From: Cylindrotheca closterium
Taxonomy: Eukaryota > Bacillariophyta > Bacillariophyceae > Bacillariales > Bacillariaceae
DNA length: 64,000 bases
Direction of reading: 5' to 3'
Assembly: GCA_933822405.4 (NCBI GenBank)
Contig: CAKOGP040002413.1
Span: 1 to 64,000, forward strand
Part shown: one piece after another, positions 1-11,379 of the stretch
How the letters are laid out: each line of letters opens with the position of its first letter
Position numbering within the stretch: position 1 is the stretch's first letter
Position numbers and translations under genes: made by a program
The notes under the pieces: model-generated
Seen by the model: only the letters and a program-made list of their open reading frames with translations
Databases searched by the model: none
What the model was told of the DNA's origin: nothing

Positions 1-1907
1 CAATTCGAAAGACGACAAACTCGAATGAAACACGACAAATCAATTTGAAACACGACAAAATATTTTTCGGAAAACCGTAATGCCCCCTTTTAAACAACTC
101 CCCCTAAAGAATCATGTATCCGCTCCCTGTAAATTCAATACGCAAAATCCCCCTTAAAACGACGAAGGACGGACGAGTTGCGGAGGGTCCTGTTCACCTT
201 ATTGGTACTATGCAAGAACGACGGGAGAAGAAAAGGTGCGTCATAGTTCCTACGCAGTGGCACAGAACTGTTCTTTATCTGTCCAATTAAGGATAGCTCT
301 TCATCGACAAGATGTGATGCAAGATTCTTCGCTACCCCGACGACGAGTACCGCTTCTGGAATGGTAGTACTATCAGTACTGGTCGTGTGAGCGCAGCTCA
401 AAAGGGACACGGGAATTTCAGGCAACATCTCCTACCGGTATACCGGTATGAGAATTTCAGTGTTGTCACTTCTTGATCCCACCACGTTTGCTCGTGAATG
501 AATATTGGGAAATTGTACTTTTGGCTATGAAGAAGGGGATGTACTGTAAATGACGGCCAATTTCAAATTCGAGTTAGTACGATTTATTCTTGGTTTCTAC
601 AAGAACCGGGTGAGCCCCTCTCAGGCATGGGCTAGTGATTAAGGTCAAGGTTGTCGTTGGCGGTGTGGGACATGCCACAAGCAACAATCCTTGTCGGCAC
701 TTTTCTCTTCCTTCATTCTCACAGCATAACTGTTGAATGGGTGGTGGTAGCGGTCACTATGCACTTTCATCAAAGTAACCTGCATGAATAGTAAGAGGCC
801 TAAACTGTTGGCGTCGTTCCACCTGCACAATCTTACAAAGCAGTCATAATATGACAATCAGGATCGAAAATTTCATGTCATCGCCTCAGCACAAGAAGAA
901 ACCCAAAACTCACAGTTGCAGGCGACACCTTCGTCTTATGTAGCACACAACTAGTAGTTACGAGCATTTTGTTCCCCAAGGCTTTTGTTTCGTTCCATTG
1001 GCCTACTTTTCCAATGACACGGATACGGTACTGGTACCGTACAACATTACCGATAAGCTCTGAAAAAGATAACCAAAAATGTGATGGACTAAGTCAGTAC
1101 AGGTGTTCTGATCTGAGCTTTTCAGCTTTTGGTGGACGAGTTTTCGAATTCAAAAAGCTACAAACCCTCGTAACGTGACTGACTGGACTGCCGAGTCCCG
1201 AGCAGATGTATTAGAGCGATCGAAGGCCAACGGTCATCGCCAAATATTCAGCCCAAGATCAATCATCCATCATCTACTCCCAGTTGCTTCAGATCCCCGT
1301 AAATACATCCCAATAGCAATATCAATCACCGTCTATCATGTCCAACAGTAGCTACATCAATGCACTACTAGTACGCTCTCTCTACGATGAGAGTCAGGAG
1401 CACAACGATAGCACGTTAAGCCCTTTTCCATTTTAAATGAAGATTGCATCCCTACGATATCTTCATATTCCCGAAGTCGAAACCATCTACTTTTATTTGG
1501 ACATTTAGGTGCTGGGAAAAGTTTAATGAGATGTGAATGAAGCTGTGTTACTTTTGTGAAATGCATTCTTCGTCCTCAGCAGTATTGTTTCAGTTTCAGT
1601 ACATCAGCACTGCCCGGAGGTATCACAATTAGAAGTAGCATTATACTAAGCGCTAAGAGAAATATGTAATTGTTGGAGCAACGCAAATTCTAGTCAATCG
1701 GGAGTGCTGTAAACTTCCTTTTAGGCTGGGCCATTCACCAATCTGCTGAGAGTATCTTTTCAGTACATTTGCTACATACGTACAGCAAACCGCAAAACTG
1801 ACCGTTGGGGGTTGGAGGACGAGAAACAACCAAAAAACAAATCCATGGTTTTAATCTTGGTTGCTCTACCACTGGTACCCTTCGAAAACTAGTTACATAA
1901 AGAACAT
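1..1907. other. non-coding region upstream of the OCRL-like gene
   Basis: No convincing gene was found. The stretch has AT-rich sequence, several short open frames without family resemblance or good composition, and two clusters of a GTAC-rich motif (about 433-448 and 1024-1042) of the kind scattered through the intergenic DNA of this window. The last few hundred bases presumably hold the promoter and 5' UTR of the gene starting at 1908. Confidence 0.5.
2..59. repeat. 20-bp tandem repeat, three units
   Basis: Three consecutive units of about 18-20 bp each end in acgacaaa (2-19, 20-39, 40-59). The last two share gaaacacgacaaa exactly. The array may continue beyond the left edge of the window. 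Confidence 0.7.
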
Positions 1908-4519
1908 ATGGCCGACGGAACACCGCAATGGGCAGTGCCTCCTGAGCAGCAGCAACACAGACAGCAGCAAGCTCAGCAGCGTCCTGACTATGCTGCGCAA
2001 CGCCCTCCAGCGGCACAAGCAGCACCAACTGCACCTCCGCAAGCCCCACCTTCGGGTGGAGCAGCTGTGGTGAGCCCACCGCCGTCCGCTGGTGCTCCGA
2101 AAGTCAATAAATTCAACCGCATTGCCCAAATGGAAGAGAAAGTCTTGGTGACGCGAACTCGAGATGAAGAAACAGAAGATGGTCGCTTAGTCAACAAAGA
2201 AGCGATGACCAAGATCCGCGATGCCTGGGTGTACAAGCGAGTCCGTTCTCGTGTCAGGGAATTTACGTCTTATAGACAGGTATGCTTTGTCATCGTCGTT
2301 TTTGTTTGCATATCATTTACTGTTTAGGCTCATGGGAATTGTAACATTTCAAAACTCGATTTCAATGACAATCAGGCACTTTGCTTTGTCGGCACTTGGA
2401 ACGTGAACGCGAAGGGAAAAGAAGAGAGTCTCGACGAATGGATTTGTGCTGATTGGGGGCAGAATGGACAATATGCTCCCGATGTTGTAGCGGTTGGATT
2501 TCAGGAAATTGTGGATTTGAATGCTGTCAATGTGGCGGTTGACAACAAGACTCAGCAACGATCTCAATTCTGGGTCGAGCGTCTGAATGCTACCTTGAAC
2601 TCACCATCTCGGACTCAAAATGATCCAAACCGAGGGTACATCCTGATGATGCAGCGCAGTATGGTTGGATTGCTGATCTGCTTGTTTGTCAAAAATCCCC
2701 ACAGACAACGGGTCAAAGCTGTATCAGCCGACTCAGTCGGAGTTGGAGTCATGGGAATGATGGGAAACAAAGGCGGTGTCGCCATTCGTTTGAACTTTTA
2801 CGATTCCACCCTGTGCTTTGTTTGTGCACACATGGCGGCCCATCGCGAAAATGTGGTGGGCCGAAATGCCGATTTCATGAATGTTTTGAGCAAGGCTACC
2901 TTTGATGTTGGTGAACAAACCGTGCGGGAAAATATTCGAAATGGCAGTCTTAGCCAGTGGGCCTTAGGATCGGGTTCGCTAGGAATTGCAGATCACGATA
3001 TGGTCTTTTGGCTGGGAGATTTGAATTATCGGATTGATGAATCGTTGCCAACTGAGACGGTCTTGTTGCTGGCCGAGAGAGGTGCAATTGACAAACTCCG
3101 AACCTTGGATCAGCTGAATATCGAACGAAGTGAAGGTCGTGTTTTTGAAGGATTCGAAGAAGGAATCCTCAGCTTTGTTCCAACGTACAAGTACCAGCCA
3201 GGGACGGACAAATTTGAGCAAAGGCCAGAGAAGAAGTTGCGAGCCCCTGCTTGGTGTGACCGAATCCTTTGGTCGGCACAGGAGCCTGCCTATGTGCAAC
3301 AACTGACGTACAAGCGTAGTGAACGCCCAAATTGTTCCGATCACAAGCCGGTATATTCGACCTTGCGATTTACTGTCAAGGATGTCAATGCCCAAAGGCG
3401 AGAAAGCATATATAAGGAGCTCTTCGCGCTTCTCGAACGCTACGATAACCGATCGCTTCCTGCCATTTCCTTGGACAAGAGCGAATTGAACTTTGGCGAA
3501 GTTAGATACAATCAATCTGTGACATTGTCTCTACGTATTGCAAACACTGGTCCCTCATGTGCCAGCTACAGGTTTGTTCCCAAGATTGACGAGGTAAGAT
3601 GACTTGTATGAGCAATTTGGCGAATCAATGAGTCTGGAAATGCTCACTTGTCTTTATTCGCTGTCTTCAATAGAGCACTTTGTCCAAGTCATGGATGTCC
3701 GTCTTTCCAACCTATGGCATGCTCGTCCCTGGGGAGCAACCTGGAGTTGTCACTGTGACCGTGACTATCGACAATAATACTGCAAAACTCCTCAATGCTG
3801 GAAGAGAAGTTCTTAAGGACACGCTGATTCTCCGACTAGAAAATGGCCGAGAGTACTATGTTTCAATCAAGGGTACCTTTGCTAGATCCTGCTTTGGCAT
3901 GAGTCTTGATCAATTGGTGCTCTACAAAGACCCTATTCATACTATTGCATTGGATGCTATCCAACGTGCTGAACAATTTCCTAACGAAAATGAAGTCAGT
4001 CCATCCAATGCTTTGTGCATACCAAAAGAGCTTTGGCGGCTTGTCGATGCAATGTACGAGAAAGGCTTATCAACGCCAGATCTTTTCACCAATCATGGTA
4101 ATCCAGAAGAAGTGGTGATTATACGCGAAGCTTTGGATTCAGGTTCTGCCTTTGGCGTTTTCTCTATCCATTCTTACGCTGAAGCATTCACATCTTTCTT
4201 GACATCGTTGTCAGCTCCCGTCATTCCAACGACAGTATTTCCGAACACCGAAATCAACGCAGAAAATATTCAAGCAATGACGAGAAGGCTGCTGGAAGAA
4301 TTGCCTCCCATCCACTACAACGTCTTGGTCTACATTATATCATTCTTCCGTGAAGTTCTTTTGCATAGTGAGAAGAACCATCTGACAGCCGCAAAACTTG
4401 CCCATATTTGTTTGAAGCACTGTGCTCCGGCTGATGTTGTCATGGATTCTGCCATGATGCAACGACGAGCTGGTATGAGCCTAATTTTGATCCATTTGCT
4501 AGTTACAAGTTCAATCTAA
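1908..4519 (+). CDS. inositol polyphosphate 5-phosphatase, OCRL/INPP5B type
   Basis: Predicted to remove the 5-phosphate from PI(4,5)P2 and related phosphoinositides on endosomal or Golgi membranes. Exons 1908-2279, 2376-3593 and 3674-4519 give about 811 residues. After a Gln/Pro/Ala-rich N-terminus (to ~70) comes the 5-phosphatase domain (~128-455). Its signature motifs are all present: GTWNVN, MGNKGGVAIR, WLGDLNYRI (~336), PAWCDRILW (~415) and SDHKPV (~446). An ASH-type immunoglobulin-like segment follows (LNFGEVRYNQ, ~495-600), then a RhoGAP-like domain (~645-800) whose usual arginine-finger loop reads DLFTNHG, without Arg. This order matches OCRL/INPP5B, where the RhoGAP is also a catalytically inactive binding module. 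The first intron has a second usable acceptor at 2327 that would add 16 in-frame residues. The ATG at 1908 is the first one in frame. Confidence 0.93.
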
Positions 4520-4633
4520 AAGAGACGAGATACAGAACTATATAGCAGCAATGTTGTGTATGTATGCAGCATATTATTATCACATGGAGTAGTTTTTAAA
4601 AACTAAACACAGTTCCTAGCTACATCACGTTGC

Positions 4634-5571
4634 CTAGGCCGACTGATGAGAAACCAATCGTTTAGTGCGAGCTTCCGCCTTCAGCTGGTTTCGTTCAAAT
4701 TGTGGTTTTGCATGATTCAAGCTTCGGAGATCTCGCGCAGCTCCTTCTTCCTCGAGGGTAGGTAAAGGACTGCTTATCTCAAGAGCATAGAAATCCGGTT
4801 CGTCCTTTTTCGTCATGGCAAGCTTTTTATGCGATCGTGGTATCCGTCTTATGTACTGATGAAGATGTGGCTTGCCTCGGAGAAATAGCTTCACAAACAA
4901 TATTATGAAGTCAGCATTGATACTTTATAAATACAACCACACCGATTGATTAAATCGTCTTTACTCACTTCATGAAAATACGAGCCCTTGTCGGGGCCAG
5001 TCGACCTGCGGCGAAAGCTCCAAGCATTGATGACTCGGTTGAAAGAGTGATAGTTATCCGATTCAAAGAAGACAGGCAACACGGAGGTTTCAAAAGCCCT
5101 GGTGTCGAGCACCCTCCAGGAACGACCATGGGGTAACCATGTAATGATGTGGGATAGCCGAGGTTGACTCAACAAAGCGTATAGCTTTACTGGAAATCGC
5201 TGAGCTCGCACTATGCCAGGAGCCTGTTGCACTGGCTGTGGAAGGCTCGAGAAGCTTGCTGTACTTGCTTGTTGCAGTGCTTGATCTGCAGCCATTGCCG
5301 TTGATTCGTCGAATACTTGCAATAGATGGTCGTGATCATAGGGATTCACCTCGTTCTTATCATAATCATGGAACTCTTCTGATATTTTGGCGAAATCATG
5401 ATAAACATACCCTTTCTTGGGCCTTGAATCTTTCGATGGAGCTTCTCCAGCCGCCATTTGCGCTTGATGGATTGTTCCTTGTACTACAGACATGATGAAG
5501 GTGCCTTGCGATTTGCTGTCAAAGAGGAGGTTCCTGCTGGACTTCGGTTTTAACCGGTAGGCATCATGCAA
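4634..5571 (-). CDS. HSF-type DNA-binding transcription factor (first copy)
   Basis: Predicted nuclear transcription factor with a heat-shock-factor winged-helix domain. Exon 1 runs 5571-4969 and exon 2 4888-4634, joined in phase 0, giving about 285 residues. The domain starts at FPVKLYALL (~128) and carries WLPHGRSWRV, FESDNYHSFNRVINAW and FRR in the recognition region. It is interrupted by the intron after SYFHE and resumes with LFLRGKPHL. There is no clear leucine-zipper trimerisation region, as in many diatom HSFs, so it may not act as a classical heat-shock factor. The N-terminal region is acidic and has no recognised domain. The start is uncertain: the ATG at 5571 opens the frame, and an internal ATG at 5493 is an alternative. 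It converges on the OCRL-like gene with 114 bp between stops. Confidence 0.9.
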
Positions 5572-6056
5572 TGTTCGATATGGTTCGCATTTTCACACAT
5601 CCACATCGACAACGCAAAAATGTGAGATGCCTCGTGACGTCAGCAAAAAACTGTTTCTTCAGTGCGGTACAGTACTGTAGGACGACAACCTCAAAATGGG
5701 ATGTTGATGTTATCCGCATTATTCAAAAGCCGATATCGGTATGCTGTATGCGGTACGTTACCACTGCTGTTTAACGCTGTTTGAAACGATGAGTGCTCCT
5801 CAGCACTCCCCGCAGCTACATTGGTTGCTGGCAAAACAAATCACTATTTTGCAATCAAAACTAAATCTGATACTACTAAACAGCATCATCAGCACAGCCG
5901 CTCTTTGGAATGCCCTATTTACCCGCAGCATACTGTGCGGTGCGTCATATTTCCACAAGGAACCTGATGAACAACGCTCCACCATGAAAAGTTGAAACGT
6001 CTGTGCAAAATCTTCGCCAGGAGAGACAGCAGCAGTGTGCAATCCATTTATCTGTC
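5572..6056. other. intergenic region
   Basis: No gene is supported. The open frames here lack family features. GTAC-rich motifs occur at about 5665-5680 and 5737-5762, just upstream of the minus-strand HSF gene. Confidence 0.4.
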
Positions 6057-6457
6057 TCACTCAAGGTAATAATGATCCTCATATTCAAATGGCATAGCGG
6101 CGCCCTTTGGAGCTTCTTTCCATTGACTAGACCCTTTTTGTTTCACCTCCTTTGTCAAAAGCCATTTCTCCCCTTCAACTTCGACCACAACACCTCGCAA
6201 AATTGCACCATCACGAGGCCAATGGTCATTTCCAGCCAGCGTCGTCTTGCCTGTAGGATCTGATCTCCAGAACATCTATGGAAACGAAATGCAAAAAGTG
6301 ATTAGAAAAATAAACAAAAACGAAGTATGCAACGATACGATGCTGTTTGTTTTCTTACTCCTGTGCATTCTGGCTTTTTCTTCTTCAATTCAAATTCTTC
6401 CATTTTCCTGTTCTTGAAGGATGCTGTCTCTGTTGCAGATGATTGAGCACAACCCAT
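6057..6457 (-). CDS. small predicted N-acylated protein (MGCAQSS N-terminus)
   Basis: Exon 1 runs 6457-6359 and exon 2 6275-6057. The 83-nt intron has a GTAAG donor and a CATAG acceptor, and joining restores one frame of 105 residues. The protein begins MGCAQSS: Gly2 with Ser6 fits N-myristoylation and Cys3 fits palmitoylation, so it is probably held on a membrane face. A lysine-rich stretch (ELKKKKPEC) follows. Residues ~45-105 then form a compact tryptophan-containing module (DHWPRDGAILRGVV, EKWLLTKEVKQKG, AAMPFEYEDHYYLE) that resembles an SH3-like beta-barrel and ends in the last residue. I recognise the style of this C-terminal module from algal proteins but know no assigned function. If only the ATG at 6403 were used, the acylation motif would be lost. 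Confidence 0.7.
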
Positions 6458-6922
6458 ACTCGTTCTCGTAGTCTTCGAGCGTCACAGAATTTGTTTTTTA
6501 TGCGAGAGTTCGTTGTGTTTTGGCTGCAAACTCAGGAATTCGATGGAATCCATGTTTCGACTCGTAAGACTGAATCAAAAGGACTTCAGATGTAGTACCA
6601 GTACAAGGTACACGTACTACCTACAGTAGTAGTCGTTGACAACTTGTGTGACAACCTGCACCTACAACTACTCATATATTGAATATTGGGATAAGTCGGC
6701 TTTAAATTAAGTCTTTTGATTGCAGCATAGGATATTTGTACTATAAATGTACAAAGGTAAGGTCTGTGCTTCTCAAAAATCCAATTGCTCTACCTGCCCT
6801 CCTTGTATTTATGTCGAGAAAAGCGGGGTTCAGGGAGATATTAGAGCAGTAGAAACTAAACAATACCCTCCTCTCGAACTCGATGTCAATGACAGTTCAA
6901 ATTTTTGAAGACAACATCTAGG
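6458..6922. other. intergenic region between divergent genes
   Basis: Shared upstream region of the small acylated-protein gene (-) and the APC4-like gene (+). A GTAC-rich cluster lies at about 6595-6625. No gene seen. Confidence 0.4.
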
Positions 6923-9794
6923 ATGGACGAGCACATAACAACAAAGAAGCAATGTTTCACCTCCATTCAAAAGAAAAAGTTATTGGGAGCTATTGATTCC
7001 TTTCAATTGTGCCCTTCCATGGACTTGGTCGTCTTTGGTACTTCATCAACATCGGCATCGCTTCAGAATCTATTTCGCACAGTCTCGTGGCAAAAGGTTG
7101 CCTCAATTAACCTCGAAGAATCTGAAAAGGCATCAAATGGTGAATCAACATCGAGTACTGTCTGTTGGAGTCCGAATGGTCGATGGATAGCTGTGGCGAA
7201 GGATTCCCAAGTATCACTCTACGGGGTCGAGCCTTTGGCGAATCCACCAACGGGAACCTCGTTTTCTGGTAGCAGTGGACCATCAGAGAAAAATCATTCA
7301 TGGAGAACGCAAAACCCTGTTATAAGTTTGTACTGGGCTCATGTTGGGCGACCTCATGCTACTGCATGGAAATTGAGTCTAGAGGAAGAGGAAGAACAGA
7401 CGTACTGGAGGTAAATCAGCTGTCTATCCTCGTTTTCATCTCAGTCTGACCCACTTTCCACCCTAACTGCGTCATCGCTTCAATTTTCTCAGCTATCAGC
7501 AATATTTCTTGGATAAATCGCTACTTTTCCTGCCACCTAGTGCATATCACCAGGGCGGCGAAGAAGGGCATAACGACTCTCAGATGCAACACGAAACGCC
7601 AACAAGCACAGCCCTTCCAGAATGCAAAACACCTCTGAGCGTCCTCTGCGTGTCTACAAGAGAGACTATAGAGTTTTATTTACATGGACGGTATCCCCTA
7701 ATCAAAGCGCCGCGTATGGTGGTGGACTCGACAAAGGGTGTTAACGCAGTGGCAAGCAATGACTTAACTTATTTTGTGTTTTTTTCTCAAGTGCCCCACG
7801 CACCATCCACTGTATCAATATATCATTTGCCCTTTCTCAAGACAGAGCGATATCCGCTACAGGCAATTGCATCACTACATTCGTCTATCGAATCTCATCT
7901 TGGAACCCTGAAACAAAGCATTCCCGATGTTATGAATGCATGGAAGTCATCTCTCAAACCATTGGACACAAAAATACAACCCCTGATTCGATTGCTACAG
8001 AACTATGGTGTTGACAACAAATCCCTTGGAGAAGTTCTGAAGCAGTTTATTTTGATTGGGCATACCAGCGAATCATCATCTCTTGCTAATGCAATGGACC
8101 AGTTCTTTACATCAGTGCAAATGAATGATCAGCTCTTGCAACGAATGATTCGTACCCTTTACGGGGCATTGGGAAATGTCGAAAGTCAGACACGAAGAAG
8201 TCTTCTGAGCCCTGTTCAAGCTTTGGTATATCAAATTCAGGAGCTGTCGGGTTTCGTCAAGTTCTACAGAAAAACAACAACAACAGATTCCAATAGCATT
8301 GGCGTGCAGGATTTGGTAGATCGTAGTTACTCCCTCTTGATAAGCGTGGAGTTGCTGATGAAAAGCATTATTGAGAGTAGATATAGAGTGCGCGACTTTT
8401 GTGGCTACCTCAGGCATGCAGGGTCCGAAATTAAAGCGAGAGGAACGGCTCCGCAATCTGTACAACGCGAAAATGCCAAGAAACGGCGAGTTCCACAAGC
8501 TGTAATTGAGAGGCTACTTGCCGTCATGAACACTAAGGTGGATATTTCCCTACAAGATGAAAGCCTAACGGAACAAATCTTGAGTATTCCTGTATCGGTA
8601 AGAATACATCTGTTCGAATCGGCATGCATCCCAACTCTCTTATTCAATTTACGTTTCGCAGACTATGCTGAAGGAGAGCCCGTCTTTCATGTCGAACGAG
8701 ACACGCAACAAGGGTGTATCTTCGCCCAAGTCTGTGATTGGGGATAGCGCCACTGTGGCCTACGCTTGTAATCAAGTAAGCGAAGCTGTCAAAAGTGTAT
8801 TTGTAAACCCAATCGCAAACCTACCGGAGTCCATTGTACCGCAAGGTAATAGGTCCAGCAGCTATTTGCACCTTACAGCATCATTGCCTCATCTCCACTC
8901 TGTTGTTTTCCTTTTGTAGATATAACCTTGCCGCAATTTGAAGATGCCTCTGTCGCGATACATACACGAATTGGAAAGGAGCCATCTGATGACGAATCAT
9001 TTGACGAAGATGAGCTAGAAGAGTACGAAGAAGCAAGCGACAAGTCTTACTTCTGCCCACAAGTTGTTGACGGTTCCTATTCAGCGAATACAGATTGCCG
9101 CCAGTGGACCATCGTTTCTCAAGCGCATGACAATATTATTCAGTTGTATGCAATTCCCTTGCAGCGAAGCAATGAATCGGAGGATACGTTTGCTCCATTC
9201 TACTTGACTACTTCCCTCCTCTTTCCTTCCAGTGCATCAATTACAGATACTGCATTCTATAGCGATGACGGTAAGTCTTCTTTGTCTTCTGGGAATGATA
9301 GTGGGACAGGAAAGGAAGGCAGACAGAAGCTTGGCGTTCTGCTTCGAGACACGAGTCAACTACAAGTTTGGTTGCTCTCGTATGATTCAGCCCAATGGCA
9401 AGCGCTACCTTTCAAGTCGACGTTGATCCATCCCAGTGATATCAACAGTGCATGCGTATGTCAAGTCACAGGGTTAGCAGAAGGTGCTGATGAAGATGAA
9501 ATGGAAGTACAAGAATCGGCTATTTTCGCGCAAAGTAAGTGACAAAAGTTTCGGCCTGCTTTGAACCATTCATCCACCTGATGCCTTTTTAATATTCTCG
9601 CAGCTCGCAATATCGAAGAGAGCGATTCATCTGAGACCGAAGCAACAAACCAACTGTGGCTATGCGGATCACGTGGAGTGGGGGGAGTTACCAGTGCATC
9701 CGACGGTGTCACTTCACTGGAGCTATTGGATTTGGAAGAAGACGAATTTGACGACGAAGATGACGACGACGACGAATTTGAAGAGGACGACTGA
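6923..9794 (+). CDS. APC4: anaphase-promoting complex subunit 4 (APC4)-like
   Basis: Predicted scaffold subunit of the APC/C ubiquitin ligase, which drives mitotic exit. Five exons: 6923-7410, 7493-8597, 8662-8845, 8920-9534, 9604-9794. They join in consistent phases to about 860 residues, close to the usual ~800. An in-frame stop at 6890 precedes the ATG. The N-terminus has a WD40-like stretch (VCWSPNGRWIAVAKDSQVSLY). The middle (~300-460) matches the helical APC4 'long' domain (KSSLKPLDTKIQPLIRLL, LGEVLKQFILIG, a run ending SPVQALVYQIQELSGFVKFY). A second beta-propeller half follows (RQWTIVSQAHDNIIQLY, LLRDTSQLQVWLLSYD). The C-terminal ~20 residues are almost all Asp/Glu. Introns are 64-82 nt. 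The assignment rests on domain order and the helical segment; overall similarity is weak, as is normal for this subunit. Confidence 0.82.
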
Positions 9795-10077
9795 CTTCTT
9801 GGATGAGTATTTGTGTGGTGGACTAGAGGATTCAAGACCACCTCTATTTCTAGGAGATCTGCCATTCCCAGCAAGGGAGCGAAACTTTCCTAGAGCTTGT
9901 CTCCTCGTGAAGGAATAAAAAATGAATCTGCTGGACAGTTTTCTGTAGTGCAACAGCCATCTAGGAACACAATTTATCGTCGCTTTTGTTACTGTTTCAA
10001 AATGAAGTCTTTCGTATTCCTGTCATTGTGCGGGACCTGTGACACCTGCTTTGACCTCTTTTTCGGTGACAACCCGC

Positions 10078-10188
10078 CTATCTGAGATAGCCTACTGGCG
10101 CCTTCCGCTTGGTGTTCGTCTTGGATCTGTCTGGTGGGTTGTGGTGTGAAGCTGGTCTTCCGGGTCAATAGGGGGACCCGGAAGACCA
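10078..10188. repeat. dispersed hairpin element, copy A
   Basis: Contains a 5-bp stem CTATC/GATAG with loop tga (10078-10090), followed by the block ccTactggcgcctTccgcTtggt shared with copy B near 53.15 kb. Then comes gtgtgaagctggtctt and a perfect 14-bp inverted repeat (10153-10166 with 10175-10188, 8-nt loop). Copy B has the same order of blocks with different stem bases. Function unknown. It could be a structured RNA or the end of a non-autonomous mobile element. Confidence 0.65.
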
Positions 10189-10308
10189 ATCTAAAAATGA
10201 ATTGATATTGATAATAGACGTATCAAAATCAAAATCAAACCACTGTAATATAAACTGAGCTGTCCTTGCCTCTCTATCGTACCCTGGTAGGAGGACAATG
10301 ACTATTAG

Positions 10309-10375
10309 CGAAGGCCGTACGGCCTTCGACCGTATGCCAACTGTAGGCAATGGCTGCGGATTATACATACCGCAG
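10309..10375. repeat. three adjacent stem-loops
   Basis: A perfect 20-bp palindrome (cgaaggccgtacggccttcg, 10309-10328) is followed by a 4-bp stem tgcc/ggca (10335-10348) and a 7-bp stem gctgcgg/ccgcagc with a 10-nt loop (10352-10375). The spacing and GC-rich stems stand out from the AT-rich surroundings. No coding potential seen. Confidence 0.6.
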
Positions 10376-11379
10376 CATTGAACACTAATATTGTACTCAT
10401 CAAAACAGCTTGGATTCAGGCTTACTTTCTATATATTATATAGACCTGAATAGTCACGTGCGGTATTTGATAAAGTTCAATTTAAAATTGTTCTCGTCAT
10501 TTGGTCATTTGTTGTGATCCCTCATTGTTTTTCCGATCTGCCAATGAGCGTCATTATGGCATGATGCACACTATGAGAATGAATAGATGATGCGTTATTC
10601 TAATCCGATGGATGTAGTGGTGGTGATGATCTAGGAGTCTCCGGAGACTGCACTTTGCAAGACCACGGGAAATACCATGGATGGTGTCCCTTCCGATGAG
10701 ATCCAATCATCCAGCCCACCGAAACGATGGATCGGGTCGCCCTCTGCGAACACTTCTCGAAACAGAACCTTTGGATTCAACAAGGATAGCAGAGAACTCT
10801 CTTCCGCTTCATCCGTGTTATTGGGTTACGACGGTGACATCAAGACATTTAGTTACGACTGTGAATTCAAAACACAAATTTATCAAGTCAAATTTACTTG
10901 ACGAATAGATGAAGGAAACTGAATAAGCTCTAGTCTAGACCATTGATTATTATTATCTTTCCCCTCTCCTTTTTCTTACTGCTATCATTGAATTAGCGAC
11001 TGCGAATATCCTCATGCATGTTTTTCATATACAGGGTAACTGCAGCACGTTTCCCTCTAAAAATCGCTGGACTTGTGTTTTCACGATGTTTGACTTGTCA
11101 CAAGCTGGAGAAGCATTTTCTGATTGGCAGGCTTTCCGATCTTGTTTGAAATAGGCAAGGCTGGCTCCATATTTGGTGAGATTTGGTGGGAACTTTATTA
11201 GTGTTCAATGCTGCGGTATGTATTATCCGGAGGCAATGTGTTTGAATAGCTGCTGATGGTATCAGGGTAAGTGAATGAATGAATGAATCACGACTTGACT
11301 CGGAACTCGGCACGATCACATTCTCGAATTCTTCAACAACACAATTTTGACAACCCGCAAAACAACATATCAATCCACC

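Larger units (their letters stand above)
9795..11379. other. non-coding region with hairpin cluster
   Basis: Downstream of APC4. It contains hairpin element A (10078-10188) and three further stem-loops (10309-10375), described separately. A 74-codon open frame at 10677-10901 (+) has no family resemblance, and I do not call it a gene. The rest is AT-rich with no visible signal. Confidence 0.5.

Noticed and set aside
135..428. Minus-strand 97-codon frame
   Set aside because: No recognised family or nearby exon to join.
10153..10188. Hairpin read as a bacterial-type terminator
   Set aside because: The window is eukaryotic and no T-run follows the stem.
10677..10908. Two overlapping 74-75 codon frames
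   Set aside because: No family resemblance and neither frame is favoured.
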